Positions 1 through 51,718 are shown, counted from the first letter of the stretch. The stretch: DNA of 64,000 nt from Tomocerus qinae (GCA_020055645.1 CM034550.1:18365001-18429000); one strand, 5' to 3'. Made by a program: numbers and translations. The notes: generated by a model not told the origin, from the letters alone.

Positions 1-508
1 ATTCGTGTGTCGTACACGACACGAAAGTTAAACAGTTAACAAAAAATTGACATTGACACATTGACAGGTAGTAATCAGTATTACAAAATTACAAATCCAC
101 AAAACACATTTTCAGTAGGAGTAATTTAGACGTCATTAGGTCAGCGCAGTCAGTAAGCACTTTCAACTTTAGCACTGCTAACTTAGCTACAGCTGCAGTT
201 GTATTGTATATCAGTTTTAAGAATTGTGGGTTTTGCAGTTGGCAGTAAAATTCGTCTTCGGAATTTTGGTATGCACTGGCAATTGTTATACTGGCACAGG
301 TAAGGGGTACTGTTTTCGGACAAAGGTTGAAGGTCCTGGAACAGGCAACAAGGGCCAATAATCTTATTTAGTTTGATTGAACTGTTATTTGGATGAGTTA
401 AATTTTGTAATTCATATTTTGCGAAGGGTGTCGGCAGCAAAAGGAAAGTGGAAGGGACACGGAAAAGATTTCATTGGACCAGTGTTGTCGTCTGCACATT
501 ACTTGACA
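1..508 (+). other. DOT1L upstream region / probable 5' UTR
   Basis: This stretch precedes the DOT1L start codon at 509. I see no convincing TATA box or upstream coding exon. The frame of exon 1 stays open upstream to about 377, but the translated sequence there is not like the DOT1 N-terminus, so it is more likely 5' UTR. Positions 7-22 form a small hairpin with 7-bp arms (GTGTCGT / ACGACAC). The transcription start cannot be fixed from sequence alone. Confidence 0.4.
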
Positions 509-40397
<39,889 letters not shown>

Positions 40398-40935
40398 TTC
40401 CCTTCCTAGCCCTTTACCCTTACGTACCTCTTCATTTGACCTTTAAATTCAGGCAAAGCAAAGATGTTCATATTATTATACTTAATAGTCCATTTGTAAA
40501 TTGTATAGCTTGTAAGCCTGTAGCATAATATAAAATTGCAATGTTTAGCATAATTACTACTAAATAGTTAATATACCTAGTTGCCATTTACGTTGTCTTA
40601 TTACATACATACGGGAATTTATAGTTACTATTATAAATGATATCATCATGACGTAGTATAATGTCATGTTTTTGTACATTTGCAATGGAAAAATGCTATG
40701 ACTTGTTTTTTGGACATGATGGAGTAACCTTTTTTCAATAATATTGTATTATAGCCATTTCGGACACTAAAAAGTATGTTGGCGGGTATTGTAGTAGAGG
40801 CTAATTACTATCTACACATACTCCCTACATTACTTTACAATTAAACACTGCCAGCTAAGTACAGGGAATTGTTAACATATTTAAACATATTTAATTGACT
40901 GTAGAGTTTTAGACTCATTTACGACCCGGACAATA

Positions 40936-40996
40936 CAGGGTATCTGCAATACTTGTCCAATTTCGATAAAATTCGACACATAATGCAGACACCCTG
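40936..40996. mobile_element. 61-bp miniature inverted-repeat element with TA flanks
   Basis: CAGGGTATCTGCA at the left end and its inverted partner TGCAGACACCCTG at the right differ at one base. TA flanks both sides (40934-40935 and 40997-40998), as for Tc1/mariner-type insertions. Only 35 bp separate the arms, so this is a minimal non-autonomous element or the collapsed ends of a larger one. It lies about 540 bp past the DOT1L stop, probably in its 3' UTR. Confidence 0.7.
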
Positions 40997-41777
40997 TAGA
41001 AAATTGTGTCGATAGAGCCTTATTGTCATGTAGGGTTTGTTGTAGGTACTGTACTGTCATTGTTGTATGATATGTATTTATTGTATAGTGCTCTATTACA
41101 AAAATGTTTTAGTGAATTCCTATACCTTTACTTTAGCTCTGATATGCTTAATTTTAAATTGGGTGCAACGTTAGTGTACAAACAAAGTACTGTAATATAA
41201 ATGTGGTTCATTAGTTATATAAAAATTACTAGAGCTAATACCTAACCTGCTTAGTATTGTTTTTATTCACTAATAAGGATATAATTAAGACGTAAACAAA
41301 CGTGGTCTGGTACTGGTAAAATATTGTAGTAGCAAATTGTTATTGTTCTTTCGGTTTAAAAAGGTGTTCGGTTATTTTTTGGTAAGGCCATTCTGTAACG
41401 TTTAAAATAAGTAGAATGGCCATTGTTCCTTAAACTGCTTTACTAAAATAATGTTTAAGGCAAGGGTACTCTACAAACACAGCTTAAAACGTAACATGAA
41501 ATCGAATTGATAAAATTGTGCACTGAATTATGTAATCAATTTGAAATTTGTCCACACAACCGTGCATCTACTACAAAGGAGGGGAGGATCAAGTTCTACT
41601 TGGTGTAGGTGCTACTATGCTATATGCATATAGCTATAGCTGTAATAATAATCTTACTAGTTCTCTCTCCCACAGAAATTTAATGTGTATCAGTGCAGGT
41701 ACTAGTTACACACCAAAATAATATGTAAAATAACTTTGTTGCATTTAATGGTAGTGTTCTCTTTATTTCTAGTAATT

Positions 41778-41837
41778 CTGTCATGTCTTCATTTGGGGAA
41801 TCCCAAATGATAGTAATTAATAATGAAGAGATGACAG
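41778..41837. repeat. 16-bp-arm hairpin with inner palindrome
   Basis: CTGTCATGTCTTCATT (41778-41793) pairs with AATGAAGAGATGACAG (41822-41837) with a single mismatch. In the loop lies TTTGGGGAATCCCAAA, itself a near-perfect palindrome. It could form a cruciform, or a stem in the DOT1L 3' UTR if the transcript extends this far. No target duplication was recognised. Confidence 0.7.
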
Positions 41838-44265
41838 ATGTGATGTTTGTCTTACTTATTATATAAATACAATTACACGTGCAGATTTTCTTTAATGCTC
41901 ATTGACTGTATCAAATAATATAATGTTAACTATACTAACGGGCATAATAAGTTTACTTAAAAGGTGTGTAAATTGTAAATGTTTCTACGTAGGAACTTTT
42001 GTAAAACAAATGACTGCATTGCACTTGCTGTGCATTTCAAAGGGAAAATTAAAGTGTTCATTTTTGTTGATTAATTGTAGTTAAATTGTAGTTATTAAGC
42101 ATGTACTGTTCTGTACTTCTGCATTACACAGCTAATTGTAAGACTAACTGCTGGAAAGATTCAGCAAATTTAAAATTAACATTATTATATAGTAAAAATA
42201 CTACAAGTAGTTACGTTACGATACTCTGCACAGATACAAAATGTTAACTTTTAATAGGTATCTATGTAATTTGTATTTTGTAGTTCTCCCTATTTGTAGT
42301 TAATTGTATCGTGTCACTATTACTGTATCTAACTAAACCAAAACACACACCAATGTCTATTACGTGTTTGTACATTGTAACCTATTGTATATTTACTGTA
42401 AATAGATTATAGCTTATTAGAACACTTAGAAGTAGATTATAGGCATTAACACAGTCCGTGGTATATGTATTAAAAACGTTTAGTACAGTGCAGTTGTAGT
42501 ACCTTTAAATGTGTACCTACTATAATTATAATTAGTACGAATTTGTTTAATAGCATTCAGTAATCCATGTACAACTCTACTACTGAATGCTTCTCTGTAA
42601 TTGGTAATATCTACTACATAATGTATCGTAATGTAATTATTTGGAAACAGCAAAGTGCAGAGTGCAATCGATATTATTTGCATTTTGCTAATTATTTGGA
42701 TGATCTTAATGTCGCATTTATTTATATTTAGCTCCCTACAATAGGGAAGCCAATTATATTAGAAAAATTCCGTTTCTCTTCCGTTGTTTTTATATTTGCT
42801 GGAAATTCTCTTGATTTTTACTACAGATAATAAGTTTTAATCGAATCATCGTAATTAACCTCTTGAAACAGGTAGATTTCGTAATTGTAGGTGAAAAAAT
42901 GGTAAATTTACGGGATTGTGCATTTGCTAATACAAATTTATATTAGGGATAAATTAGGGACAATCTGTCTTCGGCTAACTATGATAAGTTGACAGAGGTT
43001 AAACTACTATTTCTTAGTTAGTAAGAAAATATATAAATTCTGTATCGAGATAGAGTTTTTGGAATTTCGATCGTCTGTGGCGTGGCTGAATTTTAATTTG
43101 CATTTGAATGGATACTGCGTATATGCAGGTATGTTAAATCATAATAGCCACATTGTTAATAATTTTTTAGTGTTTGCAAATGAATGATTGTAATTTCGTA
43201 ATGTCACAATTAGAATGGAGGAAGTATGCACTGCTCTTTTGCTATTATGATGAAAAGTTCAAATTTTGATATGAAAATCCCGGTAAATATTACATACTAG
43301 AATCAAATAAAATGAAATACAAATTAGCTACATAATAATGTAGGTTTTAAACTCTAATTGAATTAATAAACTTACCCAAGTAGATTCTCTATAAGGAAAA
43401 TCATGTCAGATTGATTGATTCAGATCAGACTTACTCAGGCTCTAGAAAAGAAAGGCTATAATTACATATAGATCGGTATACCTACCAACAATACAAATAC
43501 TAAAGTACAGACAGACAGAAAAACTAGCAAGATCTTTCGTTATTTTAACCGAAATCACTCCGAGGAATAGAAAAATCAATTTTGAAGGATTTATTCATTT
43601 CAATACAAATCCTTTCTTGTAGTTCTTGAGAAATACTCCAAATATTTACATGCAACTCTTATAATACGGCAGATATGAAATGTAATGAGCTAAATTCTTT
43701 AAGGTGTAAAGATAATTAGCTATAAAAATTGGTTAAAAATTACTTTCCCGCCCCAATCTAAAATTAATGTAGACAAAACTCCCAAGTACGTAAAGAAACG
43801 GCATACTCTGAAAATTATACCTGTCTATCTCTACATTAAATACATACATAAAATGCAATCCTTCGATTCAATCTCGATTCTCATCTCGAACTTTACTGTT
43901 TAATAACGAAACTATATACAAATATGTAAGAATATAACATGAACTGCAAATTGTCTCATAAATATCGTGTTCAGTGAAAAATTTGTTTATTAATTACATT
44001 TAATAATTCATAATGTATTAGTATCACCGATACAGTAGCTGTTATTAAATTATTATTACTCAAATACAAACAGAAACTATCGTGTCAATTTCAACCTTTA
44101 TTCTCATTTTTCATCAAATACTCCAAAATATCATTAAAATTATTATTTTAAGCTCATGCATAACACTAGGAAAACATTAGCACTTTTAGTTTACACTTTA
44201 AACGTACATTTCAAGAATTATAGCAAATTCAATGAGTAGGCTTCTAAAATTTGCAGATTATTGCC

Positions 44266-45758
44266 CTACAACTTCAGAAATTCATCTGTAAAGCCTTGCA
44301 GTTCATCATCACTCTGAAGATTGGTCTGATTCCCAAATATTTTTATCATATTCACTGTTGTTTGCATTTCTTTCATAATACCCTGAAAATTTTCTTTTTC
44401 TGAGTGTGTTTCACCATCCAAATCACTACCACTGAGCTCAGGTTGAGATTTAATGGAAATTAAATCCAGTTTTTCTTTCAATTCTTCAATTTCCCTGGAA
44501 GGAAGGATATAGTAGGAGTAAAATGGTGTATTCTCAAGTATTTTTAATGATATACTCCGATTTTTATGAATATTTTACTTGTTTTTATTTTTTATATTCT
44601 CATTTAGTAGTCGAATGTCCATTCTGAGGGTTTCCCTTTCGATAGCTTCTTCCTAAATGTACAAAGTCCAATTTTCTCTGATTTTTTCTGGAAATATTTA
44701 ATATAAAACCATAATAAATCGAAAATAACAATCTTACAGCTTTTCTTCGACAGATTTCATGTAATGCTGGGCAAGGACCTCTGAAATAAAAGATTACTAT
44801 GAATACAAAATGCAGACACTATATTTAAGCCTCTATTTTTTAAATGAAGAAGCCAATTGAAAATATTCGTACCCAATGATGCCCGGATTTTCACTGAACA
44901 GTTGATCATGGATGCGTTGGTCCAATGGTAAATCCTGAAGATCCCAAATCCCTTGACTTTCCAAACGTTGATAAAGCTCTTTAAGATAACCAATCTGTTT
45001 CTCCGAAGCGAGAACATTCTCATTAATTTTGTTTGCTTTGATATTATACATCGTCTTTACTTCCTGAATTTTCTAAACGGTAATAAATTACCAACGGTAA
45101 TAAAAATAAAGCATCAAAGTTTTAATAAAATATCTACGGAGAGAAAAGCTGACAAATTACATCAAATAAATTAAGAAAATGAATTTCATTATTTACCATG
45201 TATTGTTTTTCTAGACTACCCTTTTCGTACAGAAGGTTATCCACGCATATTTTAGTCTTTTGTTTCTCAAGTTTCATTTTTGCTCCCTCAGTTTTTACTT
45301 GCAAAAGTTTTCTGTCAAGCTTTTGTAATATCTTATTCCCCTCTTCTTTCGTTTCTTTAATCAGATTGTGAAGAAATTCATTTTGATCTGTCAAATCCAT
45401 AATCCAGGAGTTCATTAGGTCATCTCTCTCATGCAAACAGTCTAAACAGGTTTCATCTTCTGCTAATTCACATTGCTTTGAAACTTCGTCTTTGTACCAT
45501 GAATTCAGTTCGCTCATCTCATTTACTAGTTCTTGCATCTCTTCAGTAGTGGATCCATCGAATTGGTATTTATGGCTGTCATTTTTCTCATCGATCATCT
45601 AAATAATGCATCAACATTTTTAAATAGCTCATATGTATTTAATGCTCATGATAATTACGTATTCTATTCTATAGAATCGTTTGACATCATATTTCGGTAG
45701 TAGATAGCTATAATCATTTATAACTTACTGCCATTACATCACCAAACCCGTTTGCCAT
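44266..45758 (-). CDS. Coiled-coil protein of unknown identity, six exons, 325 aa
   Basis: Minus-strand exons are 45758-45729, 45598-45197, 45072-44873, 44780-44738, 44652-44579 and 44494-44266. They sum to 978 nt (325 aa plus TAG), with all junctions GT-AG and in phase. The start is the ATG at 45758 (MANGFGDVMA), which splices to MIDEKNDSHKYQFDG. The protein is mostly charged helix with Leu/Glu/Lys heptads. Clear stretches run from STTEEMQELVNEMSEL through LIKETKEEGNKILQKL, and again at IEELKEKLDLISI near the C-terminus. There is no signal peptide, membrane segment or zinc motif that I recognise. It could be a cytoskeletal, centrosomal or kinetochore-type protein, but I cannot assign a family. 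AATAAA on the minus strand at 44097-44102 lies 164 bp past the stop. The gene is convergent with DOT1L and lies downstream of the UPF0462 gene on the same strand. Confidence 0.82.
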
Positions 45759-46748
45759 TTATATTGTGGTAGTGGTTACCCTTTCTATGAAATTACAAAA
45801 TGATCAAAGTCAAAAAAAAGTCATCCGAAGAAACAGAATTGCATTCCTGCATAATATGAGACAAAATGTTTTTATGTTTAGTTTCAACTAGGCTCCCAGC
45901 ACTACTATTTGACTCAAGTTTGAAAGGTAAGGTAAACGGTGTGCATGTATAGTAAACATTTTATACATTCAATTGGATCCTCAGCCCAATTCGGTTGAGA
46001 TTCAGGCCAATTCAGTCCAATTCGGTCCAAATCGGCCCAATTCAGTCCAATTCGGTCCAATTCAGTCCAGTAGTATTAACTCTTGGTGGGCGGTTTAATT
46101 GTTGTATATGATATTAGACGAACTTATTAGACATAGACCAAAAGCTAGTAATTCGGTTTATTGGTGTCGAATTCGTTCCTATTCGGTTTCTAAATGTTCT
46201 TTATTTTTAAAAATAATAAAGTTTCGTATAGTTTAGCTTGGCAACTCTATCCAATGCATACAACACCAATCTCCTGCAGAACACGATTATTTACTATAGA
46301 TGATTAGATCTCATTAAGTTGCTTAGGTGTTCAGAAAAAATACCATTTGGATTACAGAAAATAGATTTTTATTCCAATTTTCATAAATTCAACATGATTT
46401 TTGATAATCAATCTCCAATCAATCTTAGTACAAAAAGAATAGCAATAATTTTCACAATAATATCTAGTAGTAAATCACAATTCAGCACAAATCTGTTCAC
46501 AATATGCAGGAAAATGCAATAAATAAATGATCCAAATATTGATGATATCACAATCACAATTTGCAGTAATGCCTGTTAGGGTGTTCGTGTTACAGATATT
46601 TTTGATCATTATCATTACCTAATTAGACTAAATTACTAGTAACCAAATCAAATTATTATCAATACAGATTAATTGCTATTTAGGTACTTTTAGTGTTAAT
46701 TACTTTAACATAATATGAAAAATACAAAAAGTTCGCATTGAGGTCTGA
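45759..46748. other. Intergenic space with a 10-bp minisatellite
   Basis: About 1 kb between the coiled-coil gene start and the UPF0462 stop, both minus strand. It should hold the promoter of the former, though no TATA box stands out. The minisatellite at 45983-46070 lies about 225 bp upstream of the coiled-coil start codon. No coding sequence is seen. Confidence 0.6.
45983..46070. repeat. 10-bp tandem repeat (CCAATTCGGT-type)
   Basis: Roughly eight to nine units of a 10-bp motif, CCAATTCRGT with variants, running head to tail. Units alternate between CCAATTCAGT and CCAATTCGGT, hinting at a 20-bp higher-order unit. Flanking sequence is ordinary A+T-rich DNA. Each unit contains a CCAAT pentamer. 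Confidence 0.9.
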
Positions 46749-47318
46749 TTAGGACAGCTCAAAAGGTTGGAAATAATTAAGACGATGGAAATTAGGGTTT
46801 TCATATTTCCCAATAGGCACAGGGAACAAAGTCATGTAGACACGATTGGGATCAGATTTATGAATTGCGTAAGCATTGAATTTATTGACATTTTCTGGAA
46901 TGTATTCCGGAGGAATGATAGCTGTGCCCTTCCAACGATCTTCCGAAATAGAAGTAGTAAAATTGGCGAGGGGCAATTCATTTCGTAAAACATTTTGTTC
47001 TCCATCTAACTCCAGAACTAAATAATGTCCCTTGGGTGCCAATTCAACTTCGAGATATTTATTGGTAGACTCGCTAAACAGGAACACTTCAACTACTTCG
47101 TAATCCCACAATCCATTGACTGATCCTACAGGAATCTCTTTCGGTACTTCAGGGTCATTGTAGAAAGGAGCATCGACATTGATTATCAATCCTCCTGTAT
47201 CTGCACCATCCACGAGATGTTTTGAAATGCTTAAATGAATTTCTGCTTTATGTTCTGTTTCTCTACCGTCCCATGTTTGATGGATTGTGTAGTTCCGAGA
47301 AGGTGCCTCCAGTGCCAT
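46749..47318 (-). CDS. UPF0462 family protein, C4orf33 homologue
   Basis: An intact 189-aa frame in one coding exon. It matches the human C4orf33 (UPF0462) pattern throughout: HQTWDGRETEHKAEI for the human EHTWDGFPVKHEPVF region, INVDAPFYNDP for ISAPFFRDP, LWDYEVVEVFLF for LWDYEVVEAFFL, YLEVELAPKGHYLVLEL for YLEVELCPHGQHLVLLL, and FNAYAIH for FNSFAIH. The role of the family is unknown; it looks like a beta-rich soluble domain, and no signal peptide or membrane segment is seen. The ATG at 47318 lies 16 bases after a likely acceptor (GATTTCAG), so a 5' UTR exon probably sits upstream. A slightly G+C-richer patch near 48060-48200 could be its promoter, which is a guess. Confidence 0.93.
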   Translation of the reverse strand: MALEAPSRNYTIHQTWDGRETEHKAEIHLSISKHLVDGADTGGLIINVDAPFYNDPEVPKEIPVGSVNGLWDYEVVEVFLFSESTNKYLEVELAPKGHYLVLELDGEQNVLRNELPLANFTTSISEDRWKGTAIIPPEYIPENVNKFNAYAIHKSDPNRVYMTLFPVPIGKYENPNFHRLNYFQPFELS

Positions 47319-49779
47319 TGCAGCTGCCAGAAATCTGAAATCATTTAAATAGAATGTAGTGAAATTTAGATTTTAAAGGTAGCCACCTAAACCTGTTAAA
47401 GAAATTATTACATTTTTCTAACAAAAGCGTTTAAAATATTTTATTTGTCCTAATTTATGTTTTTGTGTGATGAAAAGCGTAGAATCTCAAGGTTTAAATG
47501 TACATGTATTTCCTAAAAAGTAAAATATTGTAGTTAATTCTTGATGAGGTATTTTAAGTTACCTTTAGAAGAATTAAGAAAAATTATTACTAGGAAAAAT
47601 TACTGCAAAAGTTGTTAGAGATATTTAAGGATTTTTAGTTTTGCCGGTGTAAGGTTCAATTGTATAACTTTAACTTAACCGGCTTGTCAATCTCATTCAT
47701 TACTTTGAGCACATGTGCTACTTTTAAAGTTCCAGGTTCCAGCAAACTTTTATAGATAGTGCACGGATCTATAGATATGTACAATGTGCTTGTACTTAAT
47801 TCAATGGTCCCGGTTATCGTCTAAATGAAGAAATTGTCCTTTTTTGAGTTTTTTGAACCCATTTTAGTTAAAAAGGTACCTTATTTTACAATTTTTGTTA
47901 TTAAAAGTAGTTTACATGTTCTTATAGTTCTGTAGTGTTAGTCTTTAAAATTAATGAATTAGAAGTTTTAGTATAAATTCTTACAGGGAAAAGCAGATAA
48001 TTTTAATTAAATATTCTGACAACCCCATTATGGAATCTTCTTATTTTATTGCAAATTCTTTAGGGACGGGTAGATTTTAAGTCAAGATGAATGATGAACC
48101 ACGTGAATTGTGCAACGTCATCATCGTCGTCGTCAGCGTCTTAATTTGCTGCAAAAAGCATCCCCATATTGTAGTATGGAACGCAGCGAAATATGCAAGG
48201 ATTGGGTAGCTTCATTCATTTTAAGCAATAGTGTGGAATTTTCGATGGATTTGTTGAATACTTTGATTTGATTATGGTCAATATTTGAATTTTGCGAGTT
48301 AGTAGATGCCTACTCAAATAATATTTTGTGCAATGTATTTTATTTAACTAGATCTAAAGCAGGTTAATTTAGTATAATCAGGTTAACAATAAAGGCTTAG
48401 TGTGTAATGTTCATCCGAATGTACCAATAATTTGGTTGCAAATTGATATTATAGACTAAAAATTATTATGGATTAACATTTATCTTAAATACTGACTCAG
48501 TTTATATTTAGACAAAGAGTATAGTGTAGTGCTGAACTGAAAATATACCAAACAAAAGGCTATGTCGAAGTACAACGCGAAAAAGGAGCATTAAATATGT
48601 TATTTATACATTTGTGAAGTTATTATCCATAAATAAGTGGTCATTGTACAGGTACAGTGGTTCCAGTCCAAAAATAATACCCTAGATATGTATAAGTGTA
48701 CAGAGTATTATGTCCACTGTCTGAGAACGATGTTTCAACACTCCAATCTCTATTTGCATGTATATAATGTGCAGGCTATATTTCAATGAATTTTTTGGAT
48801 TGTCTACATGGGAATTTTTAGTTTGCAGACTGCAGCATTTAACGAAGTAAAAAAAATAAAAGTCCACGACTGCCCACAACAAAAAACGGAGATAACGTGG
48901 ATAATGGGATGTTCAGTTTGTCCTTGCAACATCTCAAGTGTTTACAATCGTGCATCGCAAACAATAATTAGTAATGAAATGATAACTATCTGCACTTGGT
49001 TCTGTCACCTCTGTTATTTTAACCACAAAAAACCCATTCATGCCAATCTGTTCAAATAAATCACAATTTCATTCCCTGGCCGCAAAAAATGTTGATAAAA
49101 AGATTTTCTATTTTTAAAAGCACTACAATGCAATTACAAATGATGCTTTACCCTACACTACAAACATATTTACCTTAATGTACGAATGTACCTTTTGCAA
49201 TGTAATCTCATACTCCTACATCCATTTGTGCCGTATGGTACAAATTAATTTTCCCAATACATGTCTAAAACTATAGAAAATTGATTATCTCATAATACTT
49301 TGTTTTCTGGTAAAGTTGCATCTTGCATGCTGAAAAAACTAAGTTTATGTTACTGGACTATGCATGATGTAATTTAATGGAATATAATATATAATGTCGG
49401 AGCAATAATATTCTCAGAAATTGGTTACTTCCATCAGGGTATCGTTACACTATCAATAAAAGGATTACACATTACACAGGGCTACGAATTTTGCGAGTTA
49501 TTTTCTTCGTAAGACTATAAGGTAAATTCGTTAAGATAGTTTTACGTATTTTTTGCAGTATTCAGTACGTGCAAATATTTTAAACTATTAAACATCTATT
49601 AATCGTAGACTTAGAAAATAGAATACTAGCCAAATGTGTCTCAATGTAGTATAATTTACCCAAGACGTTAGATCACAGTTGTAATATAAAGACTTGTAAT
49701 GCCCTGTAGTAATTTACCTCAATTATTTTACTTTTTATTTTGAAAGCTGAAAGCACGCATGCAAAGCACACTATATAAA

Positions 49780-49890
49780 TTAGATAAAATCGGATAAAAT
49801 TGCATAAAACCGGATAAAAACGGATAAAATCGGTTAAAATCGGATAAAATCGGATAAACCGGATAAAATCGGATAAAACCGGATAAAATG
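49780..49890. repeat. 10-bp tandem repeat (CGGATAAAAT-type)
   Basis: About eleven head-to-tail units of CGGATAAAAT with small variants (CGGTTAAAAT, TGCATAAAAC) fill this stretch, and decayed units reach about 49907. The minus strand is open through it and gives a Phe/Tyr/Arg-rich peptide that merely reflects the repeat. Confidence 0.92.
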
Positions 49891-51718
49891 AGGTAAGATA
49901 GGATAACTTCGGACAAGTTGTCACTAGAGGAAAATTGTCAAATTAAAAAAATATTTTTAGGCATAGACTGCAAGGAATATTTGCAGATAAATACAAGAGG
50001 GATGGCTCTCCTGTTGATAGTAGGTATTTCAGAAGACCATACATGATAACGATGATGATATTCTGGGGAGAGAGACCATTGGACCAACTTTACTCATTAC
50101 GGGCATGACTGATATTCTAGTAAGTAAATAACACGATTTGGTGGTCTTCGTTATTTGCGGCATGTGAAGCAAAACAAATGTCCTTGTTCAGTGATTGTTC
50201 CTTTCTTTCTTAAGCAGAAAATAAATAATGCACTTAGGTTTTGTACTATTCATTCGATGAGAAAAAGTGTGCAATTCCCATTTTATCATCATTAATTCAA
50301 TTTAGGATAACAAATGATTGTGTACATGCTACTGGCATTTTATAATTAATTATTATTACAACCTCAATTTCTTCTGTCTGTAATAAATAATACATCTCCA
50401 TTCCAGAGTTATACAGTATCGCTGATGATGATGTTTCCTTTTGTTTAATTTTCAACATACAAGTTCAAAAGGACTATGAAAACTTGGGAATTGACTCAAT
50501 GCTAAAATGAAAGCTATGTTTATGAATTTAATGCATATTTTAAATTAAATTACCTTGCATTTTGCATTCATGCTAAAAAATACTTCAGTCTATCGATTTA
50601 TTTACATTTTGTATTCACAAAGTCAAACTTGTTAAGACCTTAGTCAAATATTGATGTTTACCTTGATGTAAATAATCAAAATCGAAGCAGCTATATTTTA
50701 TAAGTTTGGATCGGGTCTGTCAAATTAAAGAGTAAATACCAGAGAGGTAAAATAGCTGGTAATTATATTGCTCCATGTTTGCTTAGTTATTAGCTACTCT
50801 AACTAACAGAAAAATCAATTTTCTCTGCATTATACAGTCTTGATACCTTTCCACGAAACCTTTTCAATAATTAATGCAGGTCTGGGATTTTGGAATATGT
50901 AGAATTTCTCCTCTTATATCAATGTCCATCTGCGATTGAGAGAAACATTTTTAAATTCCTCTGCTCATTATTGGAAGTCATTTGTTGAATTGAACCTGGT
51001 CATAATAATTAATTACAAACGCCTCCAATTTTTATTAAGATCTCAAATATTACTACAGGTAAGCATATTAATCATTCTATGTGAAGCTGAGCTTGGTAGG
51101 TAATGTAGGTATAATGTGTACTTTTCAATATTTGAAGAGCATCTAAAAAAGATTACCTTGACCATTTCAACATTATAACAAGAAATTATACAAAAATTAT
51201 ACAAGATTGTAACTGGATAAACAGTTGAAGAGGATGGGTTGAAAGTTTGCAAAATTAGAGAATTCTACTGGATAGATTGTGTGCCGCCCACTTTTAAGTA
51301 GTTTTAAATTGGCTACTGTGTTTGTTTAATAAACATTTGCAACAGTTCTTACTCTATTTCCCAATTACATTTCAGCACTAGTGCACTAATGAATTATTTT
51401 TACGTATATCGAGAATCAGACAATGTTATGGGTGTTCATCTACTCTGTAAAAATCTTGATGCAGCACATTAAACGTATCTGTAGGTTGAATTGACGTAAT
51501 AAGTTGAAATCAAGTTCAGATCTTTGTTTCTACTCAGCCAAATGTTTCCTTTACAATCATATCAAATAGGAGAAAAGCTATTTCGTTCGGGCAGTTGCTA
51601 GTAAGTTGTCAGCTACTATTTCTATTTTTTATCTGGATGTAAAGATATATCAAGTAATAACATTCAGTCAGATAGTTTAATGGTAGTAAGGTATCTAGGA
51701 GCACGTTCTTACGTCTGA

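Larger units (their letters stand above)
40398..44265. other. DOT1L 3' region and convergent intergenic space
   Basis: About 3.9 kb between the DOT1L stop and the end of the minus-strand coiled-coil gene. An ATTAAA at 40840-40845 is a possible poly(A) signal; the first canonical AATAAA I noticed on the plus strand is at 43306-43311. It holds the 61-bp TA-flanked element (40936-40996), a 9-bp-arm hairpin (41386-41421) and a longer hairpin (41778-41837). AATAAA on the minus strand (44097-44102) probably ends the coiled-coil transcript. No coding sequence is supported. Confidence 0.55.

Noticed and set aside
377-508. Upstream in-frame extension of DOT1L exon 1
   Set aside because: The frame is open, but the residues do not resemble any DOT1 N-terminus, and the ATG at 509 aligns exactly with the family start.
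48073-48210. 40-codon plus-strand frame starting MNDEPREL
   Set aside because: Unsupported; lies in what may be the promoter region of the minus-strand UPF0462 gene.
48808-49059. 83-codon open frame with several cysteines
   Set aside because: No regular cysteine spacing, no splice context, no recognisable family.
49673-49924. Phe/Tyr/Arg-rich minus-strand frames
   Set aside because: Simply the translation of the 10-bp minisatellite.
51430-51480. Exon-like minus-strand segment between a TTTTTACAG and a GTAAAA site
   Set aside because: All three frames contain stops.
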